Assembly (NCBI RefSeq): GCF_018402695.1
Contig: NZ_JAGYIM010000016.1
Location: forward strand, 186,001-250,000
Direction: 5' to 3'
Length of the DNA stretch: 64,000 bases
DNA from: Arsukibacterium sp.
GTDB taxonomy: Bacteria > Pseudomonadota > Gammaproteobacteria > Enterobacterales > Alteromonadaceae
Position 1 is the first letter of the stretch; the number at the start of each line of letters is the position of its first letter. Below are positions 51,935 to 62,104 of this stretch, one piece after another. The notes below the pieces were generated by a model. The model saw only the letters and a program-made list of their open reading frames with translations, had not been told where the DNA came from and ran no database searches. A program made the position numbers and the translations under genes.

Positions 51935-52012
51935 TGGATGGCCGAATCGAGCCTACAGGGATGTATTTACGGCGTGTTGATGTGAGCAAACCGATTGCTG
52001 GCTCCCTGCTAA
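51935..52012. repeat. Conserved-looking intergenic repeat sequence after pyrC
   Basis: This stretch between pyrC and the convergent YifB gene includes GGCCTGGATGGCCG (a short stem) and CTACAGGGATGTATTTACGG, motifs that recur in intergenic repeats of Alteromonadales and relatives as far as I recall. No second copy is in this window. Gene function not supported. Confidence 0.35.
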
Positions 52013-52017
52013 TCGAA

Positions 52018-53523
52018 CTAGTTTTTCAAGTAACTCAGCAGCCGCTCCAGCGCGCGGTAGCTGAGCGCTTCCATCAGGTGGGCGCGGCTGATCTGCGGTT
52101 GCTGCTGCAAATCGGCAATGGTGCGGGCGACTTTAATAATTTTGTGATAAGTACGGGCTGACAGCTTAAAGCGGTGAATGGTATCTTCCAGAAAACGGGC
52201 ATCATCTTGTTTTAACGGGCAAAAATCAGCAATTTCACTACCACTTAGCCGGGCATTCGCTTTGCCCTGGCGTGCCAGCTGCATGTCGCGGGCGGCGACC
52301 ACCCGTTGTTTAACCCTGGCACTGCTTTCTTCTGAACTATGCTGCTGGCTAAGCATTCCCTTGGGCAACAACGGTACTTCAATCTGTAACTCTATCCGGT
52401 CAATAAAAGGCCCCGATAAGCGGTTTAAATAGCGCATGACCTGCTCGGGCGTAGCGCGGCCATCTTCATGGTGACCGGTCGGGCTCGGGTTAAGCGCCGC
52501 CACCAACTGAAACTGGGCCGGAAACTCGGCCTGACGGGCGGCCCGGGATATATGAACAATGCCGGTTTCCAGCGGTTCACGTAGCACATCCAATACCTTA
52601 CGCGGAAATTCCGGTAATTCGTCTAAAAACAGAATACCGTGGTGCGCCAGCGAAATTTCACCGGGACGCGGTACTGAACCGCCACCGACTAACGCCACGG
52701 CCGAGCTGGTATGGTGCGGGCTGCGAAATGGCCGCTGTTGCCAGTCGGTCAGGTTGCGTTGTAAGCCGGCAATCGAATAAATGGCGGCAGTCGCCAGCGC
52801 TTCCTGCTCAGTTAACGCCGGTAAAATGCCGGGCAGCCGCTGTGCCAGCATTGACTTACCGGTGCCGGCCGGGCCCAGCATCAGCATATTGTGTTCACCG
52901 GCGGCGGCAATTTCCAGTACCCGCTTGGCATGGCCCTGGCCACGAACATCGGCTAAATCCGGCATATGTTGCACCGGCCGCTCGGGCAGCGGTGGAATGG
53001 CTGGCAGCGCCTGTTGCGCCAGTAAAAAGCTATGTACCTGCAACAAATGCTCGGCGCCATGCACATTTGCGTTGGGCACCTGTTGTGCCTGTTGGGCATT
53101 TAACATCGGCATCAGCGCGGCACGGCCGGCGTCACGACAGGCTACTGCTACCGGAATTTCACCCAATATAGGCCGTATTTCACCCGACAACGCCAGCTCA
53201 CCATAAAATTCGTAATCACCTGTGCTGTGTTCATTTAACTGGCCACTGGCGACAATAATGCCCAGCGCTATCGGTAAGTCAAAGCGGCCGCCTTCTTTGG
53301 GCAGGTCGGCCGGCGCTAAGTTAACGGTGATCTTGCGGTCCGGAAAGGCAAAGCCACTGTTGACCATGGCACTGCGCACCCGGTCGCGCGACTCTTTAAC
53401 CGAGGTTTCAGGTAAACCGACTAATTGAAAAGCGGGTAGGCCGTTGCTGATATGCACTTCAACGGTAACCAGCGGGGCATCCAGACCATGGCGGGCCCGG
53501 CTGTAAACCACAGCAAGTGACAT
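52018..53523 (-). CDS. comM: YifB/ComM-family Mg-chelatase-like AAA ATPase
   Basis: A 501-residue AAA+ protein. The N-terminal ChlI-like domain (LPAFQLVGLPETSVKESRDRVRSA at about 29-52), Walker A GPAGTGKSMLAQRL, Walker B ILFLDELPEF and a C-terminal ChlI_C domain are in place. In Vibrio and Haemophilus ComM is a helicase that extends branch migration in natural transformation; YifB is the same family. Length agrees with E. coli YifB (about 506). Confidence 0.9.
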   Translation of the reverse strand: MSLAVVYSRARHGLDAPLVTVEVHISNGLPAFQLVGLPETSVKESRDRVRSAMVNSGFAFPDRKITVNLAPADLPKEGGRFDLPIALGIIVASGQLNEHSTGDYEFYGELALSGEIRPILGEIPVAVACRDAGRAALMPMLNAQQAQQVPNANVHGAEHLLQVHSFLLAQQALPAIPPLPERPVQHMPDLADVRGQGHAKRVLEIAAAGEHNMLMLGPAGTGKSMLAQRLPGILPALTEQEALATAAIYSIAGLQRNLTDWQQRPFRSPHHTSSAVALVGGGSVPRPGEISLAHHGILFLDELPEFPRKVLDVLREPLETGIVHISRAARQAEFPAQFQLVAALNPSPTGHHEDGRATPEQVMRYLNRLSGPFIDRIELQIEVPLLPKGMLSQQHSSEESSARVKQRVVAARDMQLARQGKANARLSGSEIADFCPLKQDDARFLEDTIHRFKLSARTYHKIIKVARTIADLQQQPQISRAHLMEALSYRALERLLSYLKN

Positions 53524-53709
53524 CCTGTCTCCAACACTTTACGCGAATACTGCATTATGTTTAGCATAATGTTAATTTATTGCAAGTTGGTAAAGCGGCA
53601 GCGGATAAAAGCAATATCAATACAGGTGGTTATTCCCTGTGTTGCCAATTGCCTGCTAAGCTGAGAGGCGAACCGGTACGCCATTAACTTCAACCTGAGG
53701 TAGCGACAG

Positions 53710-56022
53710 ATGATTCAGCGCTGGCTACAGCATATTCTGGCTTATCCCAGACTTATCATGGTGTTAAGTCTGCTGCTTATTATTGGCAGTGGCCTTGGCA
53801 TCGGTAAGCTGTATTTCCGCGGTGACTACCGGATCTTCTTTACGGACGATAATCCGCAGTTGCTGGCATTTGAGCAAATGCAGCAACAGTTTAATAAAAG
53901 TGACAATATTCTGATTGCCATCGCACCGGCTTCAAAGCAGGTGTTCAGCGCACAGACCCTGAGTCTGGTGCGGCAGTTAACCGAGGCAGCCTGGCAGACG
54001 CCCTACTCTATCCGGGTGGATTCGCTGAGTAATTATCAGCACACCGAAGCGATAGATGATGACTTATGGGTTGCCGATCTGGTTGCTGAAGAACTAGAAC
54101 TTACCGGCTCTGAACTTAACAAGATAGCGCAAGTGGCGTTAAACGAGCCGGTGCTGGTGCAGCGCCTGGTATCCCGGGACGGAACCGTTACCGCGATTAA
54201 TATTACCCTGCAGCTACCCGAACAGAACCTGCAGCAGGAAGTAAAAGAAGTGTGGCAGGCTATCTCTGCCATGCTGGACACTTTTAAAGCGTCGCAGCCG
54301 GATACTGAGTTTTATGTCAGTGGCGTCGTGGCGATGAATCACGCTTTCGCTTATGAGGCCGAGAACGACGTTAAAACCCTTATTCCGGTTATGTTTGCCG
54401 CCATTTTACTGATGCTGGCCTGGTTACTGCGTTCAGTACTGGCGTCAGTGGCCACCCTGGTAATTATCGTAGTGACTGTCGTCAGTACCCTGGGGCTGGC
54501 GGGGTGGGCGGGTCTGTTTTTAAGTACCGCCACCGTCAACGTGCCGACCATTCTGATGACCCTGGCAGTAGCGGATTCCGTGCACCTGATTGCCTCAATG
54601 CAATTTGCCCTGCGCCGGGGTGACAGCCGGCTCCAGGCCATACAATACAGCTTGAAGCGCAATATCATGCCGGTATTTATTACCAGTGCCACCACAGCCA
54701 TTGGTTTTTTAACCCTGAATTTTTCTGATGTACCCATATTGCGGGATTTAGGCAATATGACAGCGGTAGGCGTAATGCTGGCTTGTCTGTTCAGCCTGGT
54801 ATTGCTGCCGGCATTGCTGTTGTTTTTGCCGGTCAGTGCCGGCCAGCAAAAGGACAGTGCAGCCGGCAGTGCCGACAAAACCATGCTTTGGCTGGCCAAT
54901 ATGGTGATCCGCCGGCACCGGCCATTATTCTGGGGCATGACGGTGCTGATCATAGCCTGCAGTTCGCTAATCAGCCTGAACAGTATTAACGATGAAGCGG
55001 TAAAATATTTCGCGCCCGATACTGAGTTTCGCCAGGCCAATGATTTTCTGGAGCAAAACCTGACCGGCGCCACTACGGTTGATTTTGTTATCGCCGGTGA
55101 TGAAGCCAGCGAGGTTAACCAGCCTGAGTTTTTGACCGCTGTGGCAGGGTTTACCCAGTGGCTGCAAAGTCAGCCGGAAGTACAACACGTTAACAGCATT
55201 ACTGACACCATGAAGCGGCTAAATAAAAATATGCATCAGGACGACCCGGCATACTACCGTTTGCCTGATACTCAGCAGCAGGCTGCGCAGTATCTGTTGA
55301 TGTACGAAATGTCGCTGCCGTTTGGCCTGGATTTAAACAACCAGCTGAATCTGGATAAAAGTGCTACCCGAATAGCAGTCAGCCTGCAAAACCTCGGCAG
55401 TAAACAGCTTACCGCCTTCGAGAGCCGGGCGTTGGCTTACCTGGCCGAACATGCCAGCGTTTACTCCGCCAGCGCTGCCAGCACTGCGCTGATGTTTGCC
55501 CATATTGGCGAGCGCAATATGGCGTCGATGTTGCAAACGCTGCCACTGGCGCTGTTGCTGATATCCTTGCTACTGGTATTTAGTTTACGGTCGTGGCGGC
55601 TCGGGCTATTAAGCCTTATTCCGAATATTACTCCGGCATTGGTGGCATTTGGGTTATGGGGGCTGCTAAGTGGTGAAATTAACCTGGCGCTGTCGGTTGT
55701 TGCCGGGATGAGCTTGGGCATTATTGTTGATGATACGGTGCACTTTCTCAGTAAATACCGGGCCGCCAGGCTGGAAGGGCAGGCAACTGAGCAGGCAATA
55801 CGCTATGCTTTTACCACAGTCGGGCGGGCCTTATGGATCACGACAGTGGTATTGGTAACCGGTTTTGCGGTATTAATGCTCTCTGGTTTTCGGCTGAACT
55901 CTGATATGGGCATGCTAACAGCGCTGGTGATCCTGGTTGCTCTGATTATTGATTTTCTTTATCTGCCGGCCTGCCTGCTAAAATTTGATGCAAAGGAGTA
56001 TAAAACAGATGCCACAGTTTAA
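53710..56022 (+). CDS. RND-superfamily (MMPL-like) lipid/hydrophobe exporter
   Basis: A 770-residue inner-membrane protein of the MMPL/HpnN type: two matching halves, each with one helix (residues about 15-35; 405-425), a periplasmic domain of 180-200 residues, then five helices (from about 225 and 625). GNMTAVGVMLACLFSLVLLPALL and IIVDDTVHFLSKYRAARLEG are the usual ends of each helix bundle. The following LolA-like gene overlaps its 3' end, and a barrel gene comes next, so it probably drives transport of a lipid or hydrophobic cargo to the outer membrane. Confidence 0.85.
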   Translation: MIQRWLQHILAYPRLIMVLSLLLIIGSGLGIGKLYFRGDYRIFFTDDNPQLLAFEQMQQQFNKSDNILIAIAPASKQVFSAQTLSLVRQLTEAAWQTPYSIRVDSLSNYQHTEAIDDDLWVADLVAEELELTGSELNKIAQVALNEPVLVQRLVSRDGTVTAINITLQLPEQNLQQEVKEVWQAISAMLDTFKASQPDTEFYVSGVVAMNHAFAYEAENDVKTLIPVMFAAILLMLAWLLRSVLASVATLVIIVVTVVSTLGLAGWAGLFLSTATVNVPTILMTLAVADSVHLIASMQFALRRGDSRLQAIQYSLKRNIMPVFITSATTAIGFLTLNFSDVPILRDLGNMTAVGVMLACLFSLVLLPALLLFLPVSAGQQKDSAAGSADKTMLWLANMVIRRHRPLFWGMTVLIIACSSLISLNSINDEAVKYFAPDTEFRQANDFLEQNLTGATTVDFVIAGDEASEVNQPEFLTAVAGFTQWLQSQPEVQHVNSITDTMKRLNKNMHQDDPAYYRLPDTQQQAAQYLLMYEMSLPFGLDLNNQLNLDKSATRIAVSLQNLGSKQLTAFESRALAYLAEHASVYSASAASTALMFAHIGERNMASMLQTLPLALLLISLLLVFSLRSWRLGLLSLIPNITPALVAFGLWGLLSGEINLALSVVAGMSLGIIVDDTVHFLSKYRAARLEGQATEQAIRYAFTTVGRALWITTVVLVTGFAVLMLSGFRLNSDMGMLTALVILVALIIDFLYLPACLLKFDAKEYKTDATV

Positions 56023-56827
56023 AACCAGCCGCCCGGCCATATTGATGCTGGCTGTCGGCCTGCTGCTTGGGATGCCGGTAGCCGCTGATACTGACGCAGA
56101 AATTGTCGCAAGCCGGGAAAAAGGCCTGCAAATTGCCACTGAGCAGAAACAGCGTGATACCGGCTGGGGTGACAGCGAAAGCAAAGTACTGATGGTACTG
56201 CGCGATGCCAGCGGCAATGAAAGTATCCGGCGGATGCGCACGCTGGCGCTGGAAGTAACAGACGATGGTGATAAATCGCTGATTATTTTTGATGAGCCAC
56301 GGGATGTTCGGGGCTCAGCCTTTTTAAGCCATTCCCACCCTACGGCCGAAGACGACCAGTGGCTATATTTACCGGCGATAAACCGGACCCGGCGCATTGC
56401 CAGCCGCAATAAATCCGGGCCTTTTATGGCCAGTGAGTTTGCCTATGAAGATATGTCGTCCTTTGAACTGGCCAAATATCAGTTTCGGTATTTACGCGAC
56501 GAAGAAGTAAATGGCGTAATGTGTTACGTGATTGAGCGGATCCCGGCCGATAAATTTTCCGGTTACAGTAAAACCATTGCCTGGGTGGATAAAGAGCACT
56601 ACCGGGTGCAGAAGATTGAGTTTTACGACAAAAAACAAAGCTTGCTGAAAACCTTGACCGCCAGTGATTATCAGTTGTATCTGGATAAATACTGGCGGCC
56701 AATGCTGCTGCGGATGCAGAACCAGCAAACCGGTAAAAGTACCGACTTGGTCGTAGAAGAGTTGCAGTTTAATGTTGGCCGCAGCGCGGCTGATTTCGAC
56801 GTTAACGTACTGGAGCGGCTGCGTTGA
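56009..56827 (+). CDS. LolA-like outer-membrane lipoprotein-sorting protein
   Basis: A 272-residue secreted protein of the LolA/LppX-like fold with a signal peptide (about 25 residues, ending PVAAD). It has the half-barrel pattern (SKVLMVLRDASGNESIRRMRTLAL; LIIFDEPRDVRGSAFLSHS; DDQWLYLPAINRTRRIASRN) found in proteins coupled with RND/MMPL pumps. Start ATG 56009 with AGGAG upstream (overlaps the RND gene's stop by 14 bases); ATG 55985 is possible. Its stop overlaps possible starts of the next gene. Confidence 0.83.
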   Translation: MPQFKTSRPAILMLAVGLLLGMPVAADTDAEIVASREKGLQIATEQKQRDTGWGDSESKVLMVLRDASGNESIRRMRTLALEVTDDGDKSLIIFDEPRDVRGSAFLSHSHPTAEDDQWLYLPAINRTRRIASRNKSGPFMASEFAYEDMSSFELAKYQFRYLRDEEVNGVMCYVIERIPADKFSGYSKTIAWVDKEHYRVQKIEFYDKKQSLLKTLTASDYQLYLDKYWRPMLLRMQNQQTGKSTDLVVEELQFNVGRSAADFDVNVLERLR

Positions 56828-56862
56828 CAGCGGGCAACCAAAACCGGGGAAGTATAACAACG

Positions 56863-58545
56863 TTGGTATATCTGAGGATTAGCGGCGTAATTGCCCGCGG
56901 GTTACTGACAGCCCTGCTGCTTACTGGCGCTTCGCTGCAGGCAGCAGAGCTTGGCCCGGTCATGAAAACCGATACCCTGTGGCGATTAGCGGTGCAGGCC
57001 CGGCCGGATGACGCTGTTAGTATGGCGCAGGTGGTGTATGCACTTTGGCAGGAAAACCCGACGGCCTTTGCTGATAACGATATTAATAAATTACGGGTCG
57101 GTACAGTGCTGCAGGTACCCAGCCGCAGCCAGATGCTGGCTGTTAACGCAGCTGACGCCCGGGCCTGGTATTATCAGGCCATCCGGGGGCAGGCTGCCGG
57201 GGCTATCCAGCCAGAGCCAACCATCAGCCAGCCGGCAGCTGATAAGAGGCGATTAGCGGTAACAACGGCCGAGACGCCTGCGGCAGTTGAGCCCGAGCGG
57301 GCCGCCGCGTCGACACAAACGCCTACCTTAACAGCAAGGGTGACTGAACCATCACCCGCAAGAACAGTGGTTGCTAGACCGGCGCAAAGCCGCCCATCTG
57401 CCGGCGAACCTGACACCGGCTTTAGTCTGCGCCAGCAACATCAGCTAACCGCCCAGCAACGTTATTTTGGCCAAACCGGCACTATGGGCCAGGCCCGGGC
57501 TCATACGTTGCTTAGTTTGCTGTCAGACTGGTCATGGCAGGATGAAAATGCTGTTCATAGTTTTCAGTTAACACCGTTTCTGCGCTGGCAGCAGCGCGAC
57601 AGCGCCAGCAATCTGCTGGACTTACGCCAGGCTTACTGGCGTTATGCCGGCCGTAACTGGGAAGTGAAAGCCGGGAACGACATCGTGTTTTGGGGCGTCA
57701 GTGAATCACAGCGGCTGGTTGATGTGATTAATCAGGTGGATATGGTTGGCGGCGTTGATATGGAAACGCGGTTGGGCCAGCCTATGCTGAGTTTTAAGGG
57801 CTGGAACAATGCCGGCACACTGGAACTGTATCTGCTGCCTTATTTTCGCGAACGGCTATTCGCTGATCCGGCTGGCCGGCTGACCGCTCCCTGGCCGGTC
57901 GAGCATGATATTGCGCTGTATGAGTCCAGTGACAAGCGCAACAATCTCGATTTTGCCCTGCGTTGGTCACAACGTTTCAGTGCGCTTGAATTGGGGCTGA
58001 GTTATTTTGCCGGCAACAGCCGTGAGCCGCTGTTAATTGCCCAACCTGAAATGCAGCGCCTTCAGCCTTATTATTTTCAGATGCAGCAATTTGGCATTGA
58101 TACCCAGTATGTTGCCGGTGACTGGCTGTGGAAGCTGGAAAGCATTTACCGGCGCAGTGGTCCGCAGGAGTTCGCGGCGGCGACAGCTGGCTTTGAATAT
58201 ACCCGGGTGGGTGTGTTTAACCGTAGCTGGGACTTAGGCTGGATAGCCGAATATCAATACGACAGCCGTGGCTTGCAGGCACCGGTTACCGGCCAGAACG
58301 ACATCTTTGTCGGCTGGCGACTGGCGCTGAATGATGTGGCCGGTAGCGAGCTGTTATTCGGGGTGTTGCAGGACTTAGATCGCAGCAGTAGCCGTAGTGC
58401 CAAACTCGAAGCATCAATGCGACTGAGCAACAGCTTGCGGTTAAGGCTCAATGCCTGGCTGTTTCAGAGCAATGAGGTCAGTGATGTACTTTACAACCTG
58501 CGTCAGGACGATTACCTCGAACTCAGCCTCGATTATTATTTTTAA
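56863..58545 (+). CDS. FimV-LysM-like N-domain fused to outer-membrane barrel (DUF1302-like)
   Basis: A protein of about 560 residues. The N-terminus has a signal peptide, then the FimV/HubP core pattern (DTLWRLAVQARPDDAVSMAQVV, ALWQENPTAF, NDINKLRVGTVLQVPS), a LysM-like fold expected to bind peptidoglycan; a Pro/Thr/Ala-rich linker follows (about 110-190), and the rest is beta-barrel sequence (RQAYWRYAGRNWEVKAGNDIVFWG to SLDYYF) like DUF1302 porins. TTG 56863 with GGGGAAG is preferred; the frame is open to TTG 56824, inside the LolA-like gene. Third gene of the RND/LolA-like operon: the likely outer-membrane end. Confidence 0.75.
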   Translation: MVYLRISGVIARGLLTALLLTGASLQAAELGPVMKTDTLWRLAVQARPDDAVSMAQVVYALWQENPTAFADNDINKLRVGTVLQVPSRSQMLAVNAADARAWYYQAIRGQAAGAIQPEPTISQPAADKRRLAVTTAETPAAVEPERAAASTQTPTLTARVTEPSPARTVVARPAQSRPSAGEPDTGFSLRQQHQLTAQQRYFGQTGTMGQARAHTLLSLLSDWSWQDENAVHSFQLTPFLRWQQRDSASNLLDLRQAYWRYAGRNWEVKAGNDIVFWGVSESQRLVDVINQVDMVGGVDMETRLGQPMLSFKGWNNAGTLELYLLPYFRERLFADPAGRLTAPWPVEHDIALYESSDKRNNLDFALRWSQRFSALELGLSYFAGNSREPLLIAQPEMQRLQPYYFQMQQFGIDTQYVAGDWLWKLESIYRRSGPQEFAAATAGFEYTRVGVFNRSWDLGWIAEYQYDSRGLQAPVTGQNDIFVGWRLALNDVAGSELLFGVLQDLDRSSSRSAKLEASMRLSNSLRLRLNAWLFQSNEVSDVLYNLRQDDYLELSLDYYF

Positions 58546-58589
58546 CTGCCGATTTTGTTGAAAAACCAACAACAAGTTACAAAGACGCT

Positions 58590-61500
58590 TTGGTCTGCCG
58601 TCAAAGTAAGCTAGCATGGGGGTTTTCGTTGGCGTCAGACTTAACCCGGCCGCCAGAAGTCACTTTCGTAAGAGTTAACGATATTTTGAATAGCCCGACT
58701 GACCAGCACGCCTTTCCACTGGATGAAGACCGCTTGTTGCAGTGGTTTGACAGCGCCACTCTGCACCGGGCCCGCGCATACTTGCAGGCTGGTAAAGTAT
58801 TAAAGCTGGAGTACAGCGACGATTTAAGTCAGATCAGCGCCCAGGTGTGGGGCGCCGGGTTTTCGCCCTACCGGCAAAATATTGTCTTGGCCCAGACCGG
58901 GCATGGCTGGTCACTGCGTGACAGCTGCAGCTGTCCGGTAGGCCATCGCTGTAAGCATATCCTGGCAGTACTGCTGCGCTTAAAGCGCGACTATGCGCAA
59001 CAGCAACTGCGGATAAAACAGCTGCCGCAACTGAAACTGGACAACTGGTTTAACGAGCTGGAGCAGTTACAACAGCCACCACGTGATGACAGCGGTGATA
59101 CCGTGCTGTATTTACTGAGCTACGGCCAGGCCGGCTTGCAATTGTATCCGCGCCGGGTCAGGCCGATGAAAAAGGGCGGCTATACCAAGGGCCAGGCTAT
59201 CGGCAAGTACGATTTAGTCAGCCCGCAGCCACCGGCCTGGCTTAGCGAAAGTGACTATCAGCTGTTAACACTGTTTCGCAGCCATAATCTGACGGAGCAG
59301 TCGGTGCTGGAAGATAACTGGGGTTACCAGTTGCTGCAGCAATTACTGGCAACGGAACGTTGTATGTTCAGTGAGGCCCGTTATCCGCTGAGCTGGGGTG
59401 AACAGCGGCCACTGGAGTTAAGCTGGCATAGCAGCAAGGCTGGCCAGCAACTGGGCTGGCAAATTGGTGACGATCACAACAGTGTGCTGGTGTTTACCGA
59501 TCCGCCCTGTTATCTGGACACCGATAATTATCAGCTGGGTTTACTTGCTACCCCTCTTACGGGCCGTGAATTAAAGCTGCTGTCAAAAATGCCACCGGCA
59601 CCGGCTGCCCTATTGCAAAGCCGCTTAGGTCGCTTGCAGCAGCTGCTGCCGAAAATCAGCCTGCCAATGCCGGAAGGTTTAGGTGTAGAACAAATTAATG
59701 TAACGCCGACGCCGGTATTGCAATTAAAGATGTTGCCACGCCAAAGTAAGGGCCGGCAGGAGCCGGTGGCGCTGCTAAGTTTTGATTATGACAAGCAGCG
59801 GTTGCCGCTGGATTTACAGGCATCGCAAACGGAAGTGCAACAGGGCTCGCGGACGTATTTTGTTAAACGGCAGCGGGCCAGCGAAACCGCAGCACTGGAA
59901 GTATTACTGGAGCTGGAGCTGCTCAGCCTGCCACCGTTGCCCGCGCCAAATGAGCAGCAGGCGGCGTTTGGGGTCGGCGATGGCCCGGACAACCCTGAAC
60001 TGTGGCAACCTTTGCTGCAGCAGCTGGACAGCCTGCGGGACGATGGCTGGCTGGTCGAGCAGGCGAGCGACTTTAATCTGGATATACTGGCGGCTACGCC
60101 GTATTTACAGGTACAGGACGGCAAACAAACCGGTTTTGAACTGGGTATTCAGGTGGATATTGACGGCCAGCAAGTACCCTTATTGCCGCTGATCAGCCAG
60201 TGGCTGCGCCAGAACGGCCTGCCTGGAGCAGAGCAGCAAATCTGGCTCAGTTTACCCCAGGGTAAACTGGCGCTGCCAATGACCTTAATTCAGCCGCTAA
60301 TCGATACCATTGTCGAGCTGCTGAATATGCACAAAGCGCCGCTGAACCTCGAGCTACCCGACTATAAAGCCGCTATTTTACCACCGCCCGGCGCCGCAGA
60401 AATTCAATACCTTAACGCCAACCGGCTGGCCAGCCTGAACCAGCAGCTGCATGATTTCACGGGTATTACCGATGTCGCCCTGCCAGATAATCTGCAGGCG
60501 ACACTGCGGGGGTATCAGCAACAGGGCTTAAACTGGCTCACGTTTTTAAAGCAATATGGCCTGGGAGGCGTGCTGGCTGATGATATGGGCCTGGGCAAAA
60601 CCTTACAGACGCTTAGTTTTATTTTAAAGCAGTATCAGCAGGGTGAACTGACCCAACCGGCACTTATCGTCTGCCCTACCAGCTTACTGGGCAACTGGCA
60701 GCAGGAAGCGCGCCGCTTTACCCCGGATTTAAAGGTGCTGCAGGTGTATGGCCCGAAGCGCCGGCCTTTGTTTGACGAAATACAACAGTATCAGCTGATA
60801 GTGACCAGCTATCCGCTGCTGGTGCGCGATATTGCGCTGTACCGCCAGCATCGCTTTAGTGTGGTGGTATTGGACGAAGCCCAGCATATTAAAAATGCCG
60901 GCAGCCAGGCAGCACAAAGTGTGCGGTTGTTGCACCGTGATTTCAGTCTGGCGTTAACCGGTACCCCTCTGGAGAACCATCTGGGCGAATTAAAATCGCT
61001 GTTTGATTTTGTACTGCCCGGTTTGCTGGGTACCGAGCAACATTTCAGCCAGGTGTACCGCAAGCCCATTGAAAAGCACGGCGATACCGAGCGGGCCCAG
61101 GTACTGCGCCAGAAAATTGCACCCTTTATGCTGCGCCGTACCAAAGGCCAGGTAGCGACTGAACTACCGGAAAAAACTGAAATAGTCCAGTTGCTGGAAC
61201 TGGAAGCGGATCAGCGCAACTTGTACGAAAGTATCCGCTTAATTATGGAAACCAAGGTCCGGGAGTTATTTGTCCGCAAGGGCGTGGCGGCCAGCCAGAT
61301 CGAGTTTTTAGATGCCTTGTTAAAGCTGCGCCAGGTATGCTGTGATGCCCGGCTGGTGCCGATAGAGCAAGCGCAAAGCGTGCGGCACAATGCCAAACTG
61401 CAATGGCTGCGTGACACCTTACCGGAAATGCTGGAAGAAGGCCGGCGCATCTTACTATTCAGTCAGTTTGCCAGCATGCTGCATCTGATAGAGCAGGAGC

Positions 61501-61901
61501 TGCAGTATATGGGGATCAGTTACAGCAAGCTTACTGGCCAGACGAAGCAGCGCCAGACCCAGATTGATGCCTTTCAAAATGGCGAAACCGAAGTGTTTCT
61601 AATCAGCTTAAAAGCCGGCGGCACCGGCTTAAATCTGACTGCTGCCGATACCGTTATTCATTATGACCCCTGGTGGAACCCGGCAGCAGAACAGCAGGCT
61701 ACCGACCGGGCGCACCGGATTGGCCAGGATAAAGCCGTGTTTGTTTATAAACTGATAGCGCGCAATACTGTTGAAGAGAAAGTACAACAATTACAGAGCT
61801 TTAAGCAGGGGTTGGCTGATCAGTTATTAGGGGGTAATAAAGGTCAGCTGTGGCAGGGCGAGGCTGCAGATCTGTTGGCGCTGTTTAGCAGTGACGAATA
61901 G
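58590..61901 (+). CDS. SWIM zinc-finger SNF2-family helicase
   Basis: A DNA-translocating SNF2 ATPase, about 1100 residues. Near the N-terminus is a SWIM zinc finger (SCSCPVGHRCKH, CxCx-n-CxH); a long middle region of unknown structure (about 170-620) is followed by helicase motifs: Walker A in DDMGLGKTLQTL, DEAQ in VLDEAQHIKN, TGTPLENHLGEL, and C-terminal LLFSQF, TDRAHRIGQ. Bacterial SWIM-SNF2 proteins are thought to serve in transcription or repair. The start is not resolved: TTG codons at 58590 and 58629 are candidates and no ATG lies upstream of conserved sequence. Confidence 0.87.
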   Translation: MVCRQSKLAWGFSLASDLTRPPEVTFVRVNDILNSPTDQHAFPLDEDRLLQWFDSATLHRARAYLQAGKVLKLEYSDDLSQISAQVWGAGFSPYRQNIVLAQTGHGWSLRDSCSCPVGHRCKHILAVLLRLKRDYAQQQLRIKQLPQLKLDNWFNELEQLQQPPRDDSGDTVLYLLSYGQAGLQLYPRRVRPMKKGGYTKGQAIGKYDLVSPQPPAWLSESDYQLLTLFRSHNLTEQSVLEDNWGYQLLQQLLATERCMFSEARYPLSWGEQRPLELSWHSSKAGQQLGWQIGDDHNSVLVFTDPPCYLDTDNYQLGLLATPLTGRELKLLSKMPPAPAALLQSRLGRLQQLLPKISLPMPEGLGVEQINVTPTPVLQLKMLPRQSKGRQEPVALLSFDYDKQRLPLDLQASQTEVQQGSRTYFVKRQRASETAALEVLLELELLSLPPLPAPNEQQAAFGVGDGPDNPELWQPLLQQLDSLRDDGWLVEQASDFNLDILAATPYLQVQDGKQTGFELGIQVDIDGQQVPLLPLISQWLRQNGLPGAEQQIWLSLPQGKLALPMTLIQPLIDTIVELLNMHKAPLNLELPDYKAAILPPPGAAEIQYLNANRLASLNQQLHDFTGITDVALPDNLQATLRGYQQQGLNWLTFLKQYGLGGVLADDMGLGKTLQTLSFILKQYQQGELTQPALIVCPTSLLGNWQQEARRFTPDLKVLQVYGPKRRPLFDEIQQYQLIVTSYPLLVRDIALYRQHRFSVVVLDEAQHIKNAGSQAAQSVRLLHRDFSLALTGTPLENHLGELKSLFDFVLPGLLGTEQHFSQVYRKPIEKHGDTERAQVLRQKIAPFMLRRTKGQVATELPEKTEIVQLLELEADQRNLYESIRLIMETKVRELFVRKGVAASQIEFLDALLKLRQVCCDARLVPIEQAQSVRHNAKLQWLRDTLPEMLEEGRRILLFSQFASMLHLIEQELQYMGISYSKLTGQTKQRQTQIDAFQNGETEVFLISLKAGGTGLNLTAADTVIHYDPWWNPAAEQQATDRAHRIGQDKAVFVYKLIARNTVEEKVQQLQSFKQGLADQLLGGNKGQLWQGEAADLLALFSSDE

Positions 61902-62104
61902 GCTGTAACTGCTAGCTAATAGCGCTAACCAGTAAAAGCCGGCAAAGGAATATTGTTATTAAGCAGTTAAGAATGTAATATCGATGCGTTTTAATCTGGC
62001 ATGGTGCAGGGCGTTATTTAACTGCTTTTGCAAAAGGCAACAAAACAGCACTGCAGCAGCCGGAACTGAAACCAGGATTTAATAACAATATCAAGGAGTC
62101 TGTG

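Noticed and set aside
54351-55073. A 240-codon open frame on the minus strand inside the RND gene
   Set aside because: Opposite strand of clear membrane-protein coding sequence; composition is that of a mirror frame.
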